DNA from: Alcanivorax sp. 1008
Lineage (GTDB): Bacteria; Pseudomonadota; Gammaproteobacteria; Pseudomonadales; Alcanivoracaceae
Assembly (NCBI RefSeq): GCF_020667895.1
Contig: NZ_JAFMPS010000005.1
Coordinates: 62,001-126,000, forward strand
Reading direction: 5' to 3'
Length of the DNA stretch: 64,000 bases
The notes under the pieces are model-generated. The model ran no database searches, was not told where the DNA came from, and worked only from the letters and a program-made list of their open reading frames with translations. Shown in pieces: positions 24,503 through 31,900 of the stretch (its first letter is position 1; each line of letters begins with the position of its first letter). Both the position numbers and the translations under genes were made by a program.

Positions 24503-24955
24503 TCAATTATCAATCGTTGTAACCCTCACTGGCTTAATGGCGGCATCATCAAAACTGTACGAATAAGTCACACTCATACCCTTGACGGCCTTAAATGCCG
24601 CTAAATTTATGTCAGAGAAGTTTATCGCTAATTCGCTAATAGCATCTCGCAATAACGTTTCTCCCTCTTGGGTTTGTAAGAACTCAAAATTCTCTTCGAA
24701 GGACAATGTATTCTCTGAAGCCATTTCTTTGACGAACACATTGGTGTTCAAGACGTGGCTGTAATTAAGATAGCACCTACCCGAAATATAGATCGCCTGA
24801 ACCCCTACAAGCACTGTCATGTAGTCAATAGTAATCGGCGTTTGCTGCTGTAGTTCGGCGATCACGGGAGTTAGCTCTTTGCACACGGCTTTTGCATCCA
24901 TCGCGCGGGCTGAAATTGAGACAGAAAGAAATAGAACAATGCATACGATTTTCAT
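24503..24955 (-). CDS. Secreted hypothetical protein (150 aa)
   Basis: ATG 24955 begins a Sec signal peptide (MKIVCIVLFLSVSISARA, cleavage about residue 18), with GGGGGAG 4 bases upstream. The mature part has two Cys (VCKEL, GRCYL) that may form a disulfide, and an acidic C-terminal half. Not recognised. The ribosome site overlaps the stop of the small membrane ORF upstream, so the two are co-translated. Convergent with kfrA. Confidence 0.65.
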   Translation of the reverse strand: MKIVCIVLFLSVSISARAMDAKAVCKELTPVIAELQQQTPITIDYMTVLVGVQAIYISGRCYLNYSHVLNTNVFVKEMASENTLSFEENFEFLQTQEGETLLRDAISELAINFSDINLAAFKAVKGMSVTYSYSFDDAAIKPVRVTTIDN

Positions 24956-24965
24956 GACTCCCCCT

Positions 24966-25139
24966 TTAATTCGCATCGTTGCCCGAAATCGTATCACTAA
25001 CAACAAAAAATAAGAGCACCCAAAACTGCAGTGCTATAAAAAAGATTGCGCCTGCCATAAAGCTACTTTCCTCTACGCCGATATTGTAGCTGACGACTGC
25101 AACCAGTATTTCCAAAGCCAATATCGAAAAATTATCCAC
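24966..25139 (-). CDS. Small membrane protein (57 aa), GTG start
   Basis: A 57-aa frame starts at GTG 25139 and ends with TAA at 24966-24968, eleven bases before the next ATG. Its stop directly precedes the AGGGGGAG ribosome site of the 24503-24955 gene, an arrangement that supports translation. It reads as two hydrophobic helices (SILALEILVAVVSYNIGV and GAIFFIALQFWVLLFFVV) with an acidic link and tail. No homology is known; it was too short for routine ORF calling. Confidence 0.5.
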   Translation of the reverse strand: MDNFSILALEILVAVVSYNIGVEESSFMAGAIFFIALQFWVLLFFVVSDTISGNDAN

Positions 25140-25268
25140 CGATTACATCATCCACTAGACTAGCGCTCCCTAATTAAAAATCTCACTATTCGGATCAGCC
25201 CAGTCGTGACTGTTGGCAACAAAGAGTGACAGCAGAAAATGAACACCGGCCAACACTAAATGGTCACA

Positions 25269-27371
25269 TCAATATCCCAGACTATACTGCGCCGGTGGAT
25301 CATCTTCTTTCAGCATTTCATCGACAAGCCATCCAGGGAGAAACTCCACCCCTGCGGGATAGATCTCCGCAAGAGAAGCGGTGACAGATGCTGGGTCCTC
25401 AATGAACAACCTGGAAACATCGGTAAGGATGGCTGCCAGATAGATGTGGCTGTAATCGAGGCGACGTTCCCGACGGGCGATCGCCTTGTCCAAATGAGAC
25501 ATCCCGGAAATTGAAATTTCGGCCGCCAGCTTTGCAACGCCGTGACCCGAATCGAAGGATAGATCGTGCCGGGGCGAAAGACAGAAAGCCCGCCAAAAAT
25601 CTGGATCACCGACGCACCTATTAACCGCAGACTCATGGACCGGCTGAGACTCGGCTAACATGCCATCCTGGGCTGTGGAGGACCTAGACCTATTCAGTAC
25701 CGCCAGCGGCACGCTGGGCGATACTTTAATAGACAGCAATCCTGTCATGCCATCATCTTGCTGCGCCGCCTCTATAACCGGGCGCCCGGCGGCGTCTTCC
25801 AAGTAGGAGAGTCCGAGGGTTTTTATGTCCGCCGGTGCCATTACCAAATGGCCCGGCTGAACTCGCTCTCCCCCCACCATTCCATCAAAAGAAACGGCAA
25901 GCGACAGGAGTTCATCGATGTCATTTTTCTGCTCGATGAGAGATCGCACACCAGAGGCGGCATTCTGAAGCTGCATCGACAAGGGAACATTCTCATCAAT
26001 GGTTTCTGCGATCCTATCTATGAGCGCTGATGCCATGCCCGATGCTGTACCCGCTACGCGCAAAGCCGATCTGGCGCCGTACCTCCAGACATCGGATATC
26101 GCTGCAACCCGAGATCGTCCGTAGTGAGACCTAATATGATCCCCAATCGAGGCCTCGCTGCCCTTGCCAACAACGAAACGCAGCGAGTCTTTATCGGCCA
26201 GGACTGATGCGAAAAGCTGCTGGAGATCTACTCCAACAACCGCCTGGCTTGGCAAGGCAGCCCCGATTCCACATGCCGTCAACAGAGATCCGGCCCCTCC
26301 TCCGACTAAAATCCTCCCATGTCCATGCGAGAAGGCCCAAGAAGAAACCCCATGAATAAAGAGAAAGAGCCTCTCGAGGCCGTACCTGCGTATTAGGGAG
26401 AGCTCTCTATCTAGCCTCTCCGCCAGCTCACTCGGCTCTGATCCGGATGCCGATACCAAGTCGGCAGTGCACTCTCGCAGTCCTCGCATCGCGATATCCG
26501 CCAGCATATCGAATTCATCCACGCCATCCGGCACCATTCGAGGGATGGGCGAAAAGGACATCCTGCTGGCCTTGGAAAGACTGCTGACTGACACCCCCCT
26601 CGCAATGGTATCAATCGAGTGGAGACACTCCGGCAAGTCACGAAAAGTCGAAGTAAGCACATGAGGGGCTGCGAGGCGCTGTCCATCTGCTAGATCGCAT
26701 TGTGCCTGACCTTTGGATGAGTACATCGCCCTGGCGTGGAGCACGCTTAGATCACCGTCCGGCGTAAGCCGTACATCCATGCTGCCTACAAGCGGCACGG
26801 ATAGGGTTTTCCCAATATCCTGCAGAAGGTCATTGATCTGCCCTTCCTTACTTCTGCCTGTTCGGCACACCTCAAGAAAAAAGTCGTCACCAAACATGAG
26901 CTTGAACCGCGTGATGCGCAAAAGAGCTTGATGCGTTTCACCTCGAGTGAGCTCATCAACAGAAACACCGTCAACGCCCCCGCTTAGGACAAACCAGCCA
27001 CCGGTATAGTGCTCTCGTAGAAGGTGTTCAGGAGTGATTAGCAAGCCAGCCGACGTACGGCGCTGGCGACGATGAGTGGCGGCCAATAGTGTTATGAGGC
27101 CTTGATAGCCATCATTATCTTTAGCGATGAGGGTGACCCGATAAGGCGCGGGAAGCGATAGATCCAATGGCGATACGAGCAGGTCAACCCCCGGAATCGG
27201 CACCAACCCGGCCTGTTTACATTGCGAGAAGAGTTCAGGTATGCCGCGAAGGGAGTTAAGGTCGGTAATGCTTGCGTGGGTAAAACCGAGCCGAGCACAT
27301 GCCTGGACGTAGTCGCCTACCCGGACTATGCCGTCGCTTACGCTGTATTCCGATCGAGCTCGAACATGCAT
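25269..27371 (-). CDS. DnaE-like (DNA polymerase III alpha) protein lacking catalytic residues
   Basis: The 700-aa protein aligns with the first ~560 residues of DnaE, then diverges. The PHP domain is recognisable (HVRARSEYSVSDGIVRVGDY; SITDLNSLRGIPELFSQCKQ). The palm region carries ILVGGGAGSLLTACGIGAAL where DnaE has PVGPGRGSGAGSL. The catalytic PDFDxDF is replaced by LRFVVGK, so both Asp are gone, and the later KFDFLGL is replaced by LSIKVSP, so the third Asp is gone too. It also lacks the beta-clamp and tau-binding C-terminus. It cannot be a polymerase; a structural or decoy role with replication proteins is inferred. A strong CCCGTA/TACGGG palindrome lies 7 bp upstream. Confidence 0.78.
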   Translation of the reverse strand: MHVRARSEYSVSDGIVRVGDYVQACARLGFTHASITDLNSLRGIPELFSQCKQAGLVPIPGVDLLVSPLDLSLPAPYRVTLIAKDNDGYQGLITLLAATHRRQRRTSAGLLITPEHLLREHYTGGWFVLSGGVDGVSVDELTRGETHQALLRITRFKLMFGDDFFLEVCRTGRSKEGQINDLLQDIGKTLSVPLVGSMDVRLTPDGDLSVLHARAMYSSKGQAQCDLADGQRLAAPHVLTSTFRDLPECLHSIDTIARGVSVSSLSKASRMSFSPIPRMVPDGVDEFDMLADIAMRGLRECTADLVSASGSEPSELAERLDRELSLIRRYGLERLFLFIHGVSSWAFSHGHGRILVGGGAGSLLTACGIGAALPSQAVVGVDLQQLFASVLADKDSLRFVVGKGSEASIGDHIRSHYGRSRVAAISDVWRYGARSALRVAGTASGMASALIDRIAETIDENVPLSMQLQNAASGVRSLIEQKNDIDELLSLAVSFDGMVGGERVQPGHLVMAPADIKTLGLSYLEDAAGRPVIEAAQQDDGMTGLLSIKVSPSVPLAVLNRSRSSTAQDGMLAESQPVHESAVNRCVGDPDFWRAFCLSPRHDLSFDSGHGVAKLAAEISISGMSHLDKAIARRERRLDYSHIYLAAILTDVSRLFIEDPASVTASLAEIYPAGVEFLPGWLVDEMLKEDDPPAQYSLGY

Positions 27372-27377
27372 GATGAT

Positions 27378-27407
27378 AATCCCGTATATAGTAAAATGTA
27401 CGGGATT
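27378..27407. promoter_or_regulatory. CCCGTATA-family palindrome at the dnaE-like promoter
   Basis: AATCCCGTA (27378-27386) and TACGGGATT (27399-27407) form perfect 9-bp arms around an AT-rich core (TATAGTAAAATG). It starts 7 bp upstream of the ATG at 27371 and is the clearest member of the family. Confidence 0.65.
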
Positions 27408-27445
27408 GAAGGAAGGATATCAATGGAGCCCGAGCGCCTGCAGTC

Positions 27446-27667
27446 TCAAGAAAGCTCTGAAAGGCGCCCTCGGAATCGATCTGCCAGGTGAGGTCTTATC
27501 GCATCCAGGCCTTGGGTAAAGTCCTGTAAAGAGCAGCATAGCTCGGCATGAGCAAGAACAGCATCTCGAACGTCAGGCTCAAGCTCCGGCAACATACTCT
27601 GGATGGCTTCGAGCATTTTATTAGCCGCATCCAGACTGGTTTTAGGCGCACGCGCTTTGGTCAGCAT
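27446..27667 (-). CDS. Small helical hypothetical protein (73 aa)
   Basis: ATG 27667 has AGAGGG 10 bases upstream. The 73-aa product is helical with a Lys/Arg-rich N-terminus (MLTKARAPKTSLDAANKML) and several acidic helices; two adjacent Cys (LCCSL). It lies between the dnaE-like and Zn-protease genes in the same orientation. Not recognised; could be a small partner of either neighbour. Confidence 0.5.
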   Translation of the reverse strand: MLTKARAPKTSLDAANKMLEAIQSMLPELEPDVRDAVLAHAELCCSLQDFTQGLDAIRPHLADRFRGRLSELS

Positions 27668-27772
27668 AAAAAAAAGACCCTCTAAAAATATAACAACTCT
27701 CTAGTACAATACTCCTAATACTGTCATCTTGCCATCAAAGGAGGCCACATCGTGCACCAAGAGGGTGCGACA

Positions 27773-28528
27773 TCAACTATGATGTCCGAATGTCAGATCA
27801 GAACCGTGATTCAGTTCAAGTATTTGGGCGGGAGTCATGACTGATGCTTGCACTCGGAACATCTTCCTAGCCGCCGCCTCTATTTCGTTTCCATAGGTTG
27901 CGCCAGACGGCATCACAACGCCATTTAAGTACCTTGAGCCAATAGAGTCGTGAGCTCTAAACTGCATTGCCCTGCTGTCCGCGCCATCCCGAGCTCCGCC
28001 AATCACCTTCTCAACTTCAATCTCATAGACATCCGAGTCCGCGACCCCCGGCAATGGTCCTATGTCTATGTCTGCCGCCTTAATAAGCTCTTTTCGAACC
28101 AGGAGCTGGGTGAAAATCGCCCTTCCCTCGTCTGCCGCTGCATCCCGGACGACATCAAAAACATAGAAGTCTTCGGAAACCAAGCGGGGGTCTGGAAACC
28201 TTGCTGATGGCCGGGTGGCATGGGCGAGCTCATGGATGAGCGCGTGGCACCGCTGCTCAAGCGTCACCTCTCTGTCGGTGTTGATATAGATAGTAACCAA
28301 TGGCTCAAGGCGCCTATCTGTCCGTGTGTGGCCGGGAGCCTCACTCAGCGGCACGCCTTGATGAGTTGATCGAAAATAATGGGCCTTGAGCTTCGCTTCG
28401 GAGCCGCACACAAGATGAACTTTCCGCTGACGCAGCGCCCCCCGCACCATCTGAGAGAAAACCGTGGATCGCGCAAGGACCATGGCGACGTCTTCTCCGA
28501 GCTGACGGGAAATCTCCAGCATATTCAT
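27773..28528 (-). CDS. HExxH zinc-metalloprotease-like protein
   Basis: The 251-aa protein contains CHALIHELAHATRPS with HELAH, a gluzincin-type HExxH motif (about residues 92-96), and a conserved acidic residue downstream (DEGRA) that could be the third zinc ligand. The overall pattern is like plasmid ImmA/IrrE-type or ArdC-associated proteases. No signal peptide, so it should act in the cytoplasm. Start 28528 overlaps the upstream gene's stop (ATGA), so it is co-translated with the 28525-29034 product. Confidence 0.65.
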   Translation of the reverse strand: MNMLEISRQLGEDVAMVLARSTVFSQMVRGALRQRKVHLVCGSEAKLKAHYFRSTHQGVPLSEAPGHTRTDRRLEPLVTIYINTDREVTLEQRCHALIHELAHATRPSARFPDPRLVSEDFYVFDVVRDAAADEGRAIFTQLLVRKELIKAADIDIGPLPGVADSDVYEIEVEKVIGGARDGADSRAMQFRAHDSIGSRYLNGVVMPSGATYGNEIEAAARKMFRVQASVMTPAQILELNHGSDLTFGHHS

Positions 28529-29034
28529 GATAAAAGGGCCTCAGGTATGTCAAGGCAGTCCGACATCTCGGAACGTCCAGCCTCCCCGGCCTGAACAAAG
28601 TACAGGTGGGAGCAAAGAGCCCCTAGCGACCCGGGCCAAACCCCATAAACAACTGCATCACTTGTTCGAAACTGGAACCTGGGAGCCAGCAAGGGCGCCC
28701 TGCTGCCGGCAGGGCGATAAGGAAGCTCCGAAATAGAGGATAGCTTTACAGGTCCGCCCAGAGCCGATTCAACGGCAGAAACCTTGGCGGAGTGTTCGCC
28801 AAGCCCTACATAGATCATCTCAATCTTCCCGCCTCTACCGACGTGAACGCAGAGGCCTGCAATGCCCGGCAGGCGATCGATCTCATTCAAATCCCAAATC
28901 TGTACGTCTTGCTCACCACCAATCATTACAAAGGCATCAGGCCCGACCTCAGCTGCCCGAAAAAGAACGCCTATCTCCTTGCCCACGCTGGCGATGAATA
29001 CCTCGAGGAGGCCCTGAAGGCTCGGCTTTATCAT
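28525..29034 (-). CDS. Hypothetical protein coupled to the zinc protease (169 aa)
   Basis: ATG 29034 (MIKPSLQGLLEVF) has AGGAG 11 bases upstream; the frame to 29100 is not needed. The stop overlaps the protease start by four bases, so they form a unit. The protein is mixed alpha/beta with glycine-rich loops (HVGRGGKIEMIYVGLGEHS). No membrane helix. Not recognised; an activator or substrate of the protease is an inference. Confidence 0.55.
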   Translation of the reverse strand: MIKPSLQGLLEVFIASVGKEIGVLFRAAEVGPDAFVMIGGEQDVQIWDLNEIDRLPGIAGLCVHVGRGGKIEMIYVGLGEHSAKVSAVESALGGPVKLSSISELPYRPAGSRAPLLAPRFQFRTSDAVVYGVWPGSLGALCSHLYFVQAGEAGRSEMSDCLDIPEALLS

Positions 29035-29211
29035 CAGATCGCGACTCCTAGTATAGATGGCTGTGGAAGAATATCCGGCTTTGAAGCGCGATAATACCAC
29101 CAGATCGCTGGCCCAGAATGACCTTCAGCGGCTATGGAAGCACTTAATATAATCCAGTAAGATACCCTATATTCAGGATTTTAACACCTTACCACTCGAC
29201 AGGATGAGACA

Positions 29212-30252
29212 ATGAGCAGCCACTCCGCCAATCTCGTAGGTTTAACTGGTGGCCCTGTAAGTAAGGTCCAGGCAGTCGCCGTACAACAGGTGGCGCATCG
29301 CCATAAAAGCCTGGCAACGCGCGTTGTTCAAAAAGAGCTCGAGCAACGCAAGGTAAACCTGCCGCTGTGGCAGCGATCTCTTGAAGAAAGCAACCGGTCC
29401 GCAGACAGGGCCCAAGAGATCTACACAGAGTATCGCGTTGCGCAGGTACTCAAATACATTGAAGCAATCGAATCCGAAAAGACCACCGGCACCCCATCAG
29501 GGCCTGACCCACATGGCAGGCACAAGGACTTGGATTCCTTGCGTGCGGAGAATGCAACGCTGCTCAGTGCGCATTTCGAAAACAACAGAACAATTGCCGG
29601 CATGAAGGAAAGCCTCCAGGTTCTTTCGAGTCAGGTAGATACCCTCACCAAAAATCGCAAACTGGAGGCTGAGAGGGCTGCCACGCTCGGGAAGGTTGTC
29701 AGCAAAGTCGGTCGGCTTACTGCCGCAACGGGGCGGCAGCTCATCTCTATGAAGAAAACCGTTGCAGCGCACGGGAGCCAGATCGATGCCGTCAACAGCT
29801 CAATCGCGTCGCACGATAGGTCAATCGGCGCCATCAACGCCGGCCTAAAAAATGCGCAAAGGGCGTTCAGAGAACTTAGAAAGGCACTGACAATCGCACC
29901 GCACCAAAAAGGCACTAGCGATCGCGGCAGCGAAAAACGCCCACCAGAAAGGATCGATGGCCATGCGTTGGTATCTGAGCTGGCGCTGTTTGGCACTGTT
30001 CTCCCAGTGTCTATTTTCCTCGCATCTATTGTGGTGGGCGCTTTTTTGGGCACGGCACTCATGTACGCGGGTCTAGCCCTTCTCTGCGCGGCTTCTATTC
30101 GCTCGACCGTCAAAACAATCACCATCTTGCATGGCGGAGACAAAAGAAGGCTGAGCCCGGCTATGCTTTGGGGTGCATGGGCATCAGTGAGCGCGCACAG
30201 TTTGATCGCTCTGTTCCTGGTGCTTTACTTGGGAGCAAAGCTAATCGCGTAG
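29212..30252 (+). CDS. Coiled-coil protein with C-terminal membrane helices (346 aa)
   Basis: ATG 29212 has GGATGAG 8 bases upstream. Residues ~30-235 are helical and charged, containing DSLRAENATLLSAHFENNRT and repeated segments like SQIDAVNSSIASHDRSIGAI that suggest heptads. Residues ~255-345 hold three hydrophobic helices (LALFGTVLPVSIFLASIVVG; YAGLALLCAASI; SAHSLIALFLVLYLG). The topology suggests a membrane-anchored coiled coil, plausible for plasmid partition or conjugation. The family is not identified. It heads a co-directional run through 34336. Confidence 0.6.
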   Translation: MSSHSANLVGLTGGPVSKVQAVAVQQVAHRHKSLATRVVQKELEQRKVNLPLWQRSLEESNRSADRAQEIYTEYRVAQVLKYIEAIESEKTTGTPSGPDPHGRHKDLDSLRAENATLLSAHFENNRTIAGMKESLQVLSSQVDTLTKNRKLEAERAATLGKVVSKVGRLTAATGRQLISMKKTVAAHGSQIDAVNSSIASHDRSIGAINAGLKNAQRAFRELRKALTIAPHQKGTSDRGSEKRPPERIDGHALVSELALFGTVLPVSIFLASIVVGAFLGTALMYAGLALLCAASIRSTVKTITILHGGDKRRLSPAMLWGAWASVSAHSLIALFLVLYLGAKLIA

Positions 30253-30297
30253 TGTGAAATGGTCTAAGAAAATACTATCTTTTAGAGAGATCGAAAT

Positions 30298-31284
30298 ATG
30301 AACGATCAGACCAGCAATACAGGAAATTTGGGCTCGCCAGAAACCAATGGCACCGAGAAGAAAATTGTCGCAACACCTGAGTCGGTTTTCGCGGCCTGCG
30401 AACAGCTCTACATGGACGCCGAGAACATTACTCGCGACAAAGTTAGCAACATGATCGGTGGCGGCTCGCCAGTTACCGTGATGCGCTATATTAATGAGTG
30501 GCGCGAGCACCGAGCAACCGAAAACAAGCGCAATAGATCCGAGTTAGAGTCCGCATTTGCGGACTTCGGGCGGCGCGTGGATTCGCTCATCTCAAAACGG
30601 CAGGCGGAGTTTGAGTCGGCTCTACTAAGGAAAATCGGCGCCGGAGACATCCTTTCCAACGAAACTCTACCCTCAACGGCCGAGCGTCCGCCCGCGGCGC
30701 AAACAGACACTCTCGTAGCCACCCATGCCGGCGATGATAAGCCCATCGTCGAAAACAATGGCGTCCAAGCTACATCGCCTGATGTCAGCCCCGCCGATGA
30801 TATGAACGAGAGCAATGCGGAGGAAGGCGCCCCATTTGCCGCCGCAGAACATCACGACGAGCCGCCGCTGGCGGCCAGAGTGGCACCCGCCATTGACTCG
30901 GCCCGCCAAATTGACTCATCCGAAGACCAAGGGTTCGGTGACACGCCGGACAGCGGGTTTATCGCAGATTACGAAGATCGCATAACCCCATCGCCTTCCG
31001 AGCAAGAAGAAGAGTTTTTCCCGGCAGTTTCTGAAGGGGACTTTGAGCTACGTCCAGAGGACCTCCTGGCGCTAGGCACCGCCGGGAAGGCCGGTGCGGA
31101 GGATTTAAGCCTGGAAGACATAGACGCGGCTCTGAACTCAACCCCAGACCGAACCGATGACATTGACTTAGCTGATATCGACAACGCGCTCATCCAAAGT
31201 CAGCCGGCGGCTGAGGCGCCCATCGAGAAGCCCAGAGACCAGCATAAAGACAGTTGGCGGAGCTTCGATGCCCCCTTGCTGTAG
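30298..31284 (+). CDS. Second KfrA-N-like DNA-binding protein with acidic tail (328 aa)
   Basis: Residues ~25-80 (TPESVFAACEQLYMDAENIT ... VSNMIGGGSPVTVMRYINEW) resemble the KfrA N-terminal DNA-binding domain. The middle is helical. The rest (~110-328) is acidic and low-complexity, with two related acidic segments near residues 270-300 (LSLEDIDAALNSTP, IDLADIDNALIQSQ). It differs from KfrA in lacking the long coiled coil. It lies between the membrane coiled-coil gene and the DnaQ-like gene. A plasmid regulator is likely. Confidence 0.6.
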   Translation: MNDQTSNTGNLGSPETNGTEKKIVATPESVFAACEQLYMDAENITRDKVSNMIGGGSPVTVMRYINEWREHRATENKRNRSELESAFADFGRRVDSLISKRQAEFESALLRKIGAGDILSNETLPSTAERPPAAQTDTLVATHAGDDKPIVENNGVQATSPDVSPADDMNESNAEEGAPFAAAEHHDEPPLAARVAPAIDSARQIDSSEDQGFGDTPDSGFIADYEDRITPSPSEQEEEFFPAVSEGDFELRPEDLLALGTAGKAGAEDLSLEDIDAALNSTPDRTDDIDLADIDNALIQSQPAAEAPIEKPRDQHKDSWRSFDAPLL

Positions 31285-31303
31285 CAATGGGTCTATATTA
31301 ACT

Positions 31304-31327
31304 CTCATATATTGTCTATTATACGGG
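31304..31327. promoter_or_regulatory. CCCGTATA-family operator at the dnaQ-like start
   Basis: CTCATATATTGTCTATTATA followed by CGGG fits the family pattern; the TACGGG end is intact. It ends 2 bp before the ATG at 31330, so a bound protein would cover the start region. Confidence 0.5.
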
Positions 31328-31329
31328 CA

Positions 31330-31887
31330 ATGAGCATACCACGAGACTTCATTGCTGTAGCATGTGAAACAACCGGCTTGGACATCTGCTCCAGCCGGCT
31401 TGTAGAGATCGGCTGTGTCGAGGTGCTGGATGGCAAGATAACCGGCAAGCACCTACATACGATACTTAACCCAGGCCTTTCGCTAGGAGCTGATGTCTCA
31501 ACGTCAGTCCATGGGTTGTCCTCCTCCACTCTAAGCAAGGCTGATTCCTTCAAGAAGAAGGCGTCTAAATTCGTCGACTTTATAGCTGGACATACCGTCG
31601 TCCTGTTTAATTCATCGATCGACCACACCTTTCTCGATGCAGAACTGGCAAGAGCCGGGCAACCGCCCCTATGTTTGGTTGCCCGATCAGTCATTGATGG
31701 ACAGCTGCTTGCCAAATCAGTTGGCATCCAGACCTTAGCCGGTACAGCCGCGAGGGAAAGCGTGCACGGCGAGGACTCCTTCGCCCTCGAAGTCGCTGAG
31801 ACGATTGCTAACAAACTAACCGCAGGCATAAAAAATCAGCCTTCAGCATCAATAGGTGCCGACATTCCCGGCAATGGCATAAGATAG
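31330..31887 (+). CDS. DnaQ-like exonuclease-fold protein with altered active site
   Basis: The 185-aa protein has the DEDD exonuclease fold (as in the epsilon proofreading subunit), but key residues are changed. Motif I, normally DxETTG, reads AVACETTGLD, so the first Asp is Ala while Glu remains. Motif II is VLFNSSIDHTFLDAEL with the Asp kept. Motif III reads HGEDSFALEVAE, where the usual HxxxxDA shows Phe in place of Asp. Activity is therefore probably lost or changed. ATG 31330 is preceded by the operator; a TTG 18 bp upstream is in frame. It shares the operator family with the DnaE-like protein. Confidence 0.7.
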   Translation: MSIPRDFIAVACETTGLDICSSRLVEIGCVEVLDGKITGKHLHTILNPGLSLGADVSTSVHGLSSSTLSKADSFKKKASKFVDFIAGHTVVLFNSSIDHTFLDAELARAGQPPLCLVARSVIDGQLLAKSVGIQTLAGTAARESVHGEDSFALEVAETIANKLTAGIKNQPSASIGADIPGNGIR

Positions 31888-31900
31888 CGCGAGCCTAAAA

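Noticed and set aside
24505-24530. GTTGTAAC core resembling a Tus-binding Ter site
   Set aside because: Only the short core matches, it lies at the 3' end of a coding sequence, and one copy is expected by chance in this length.
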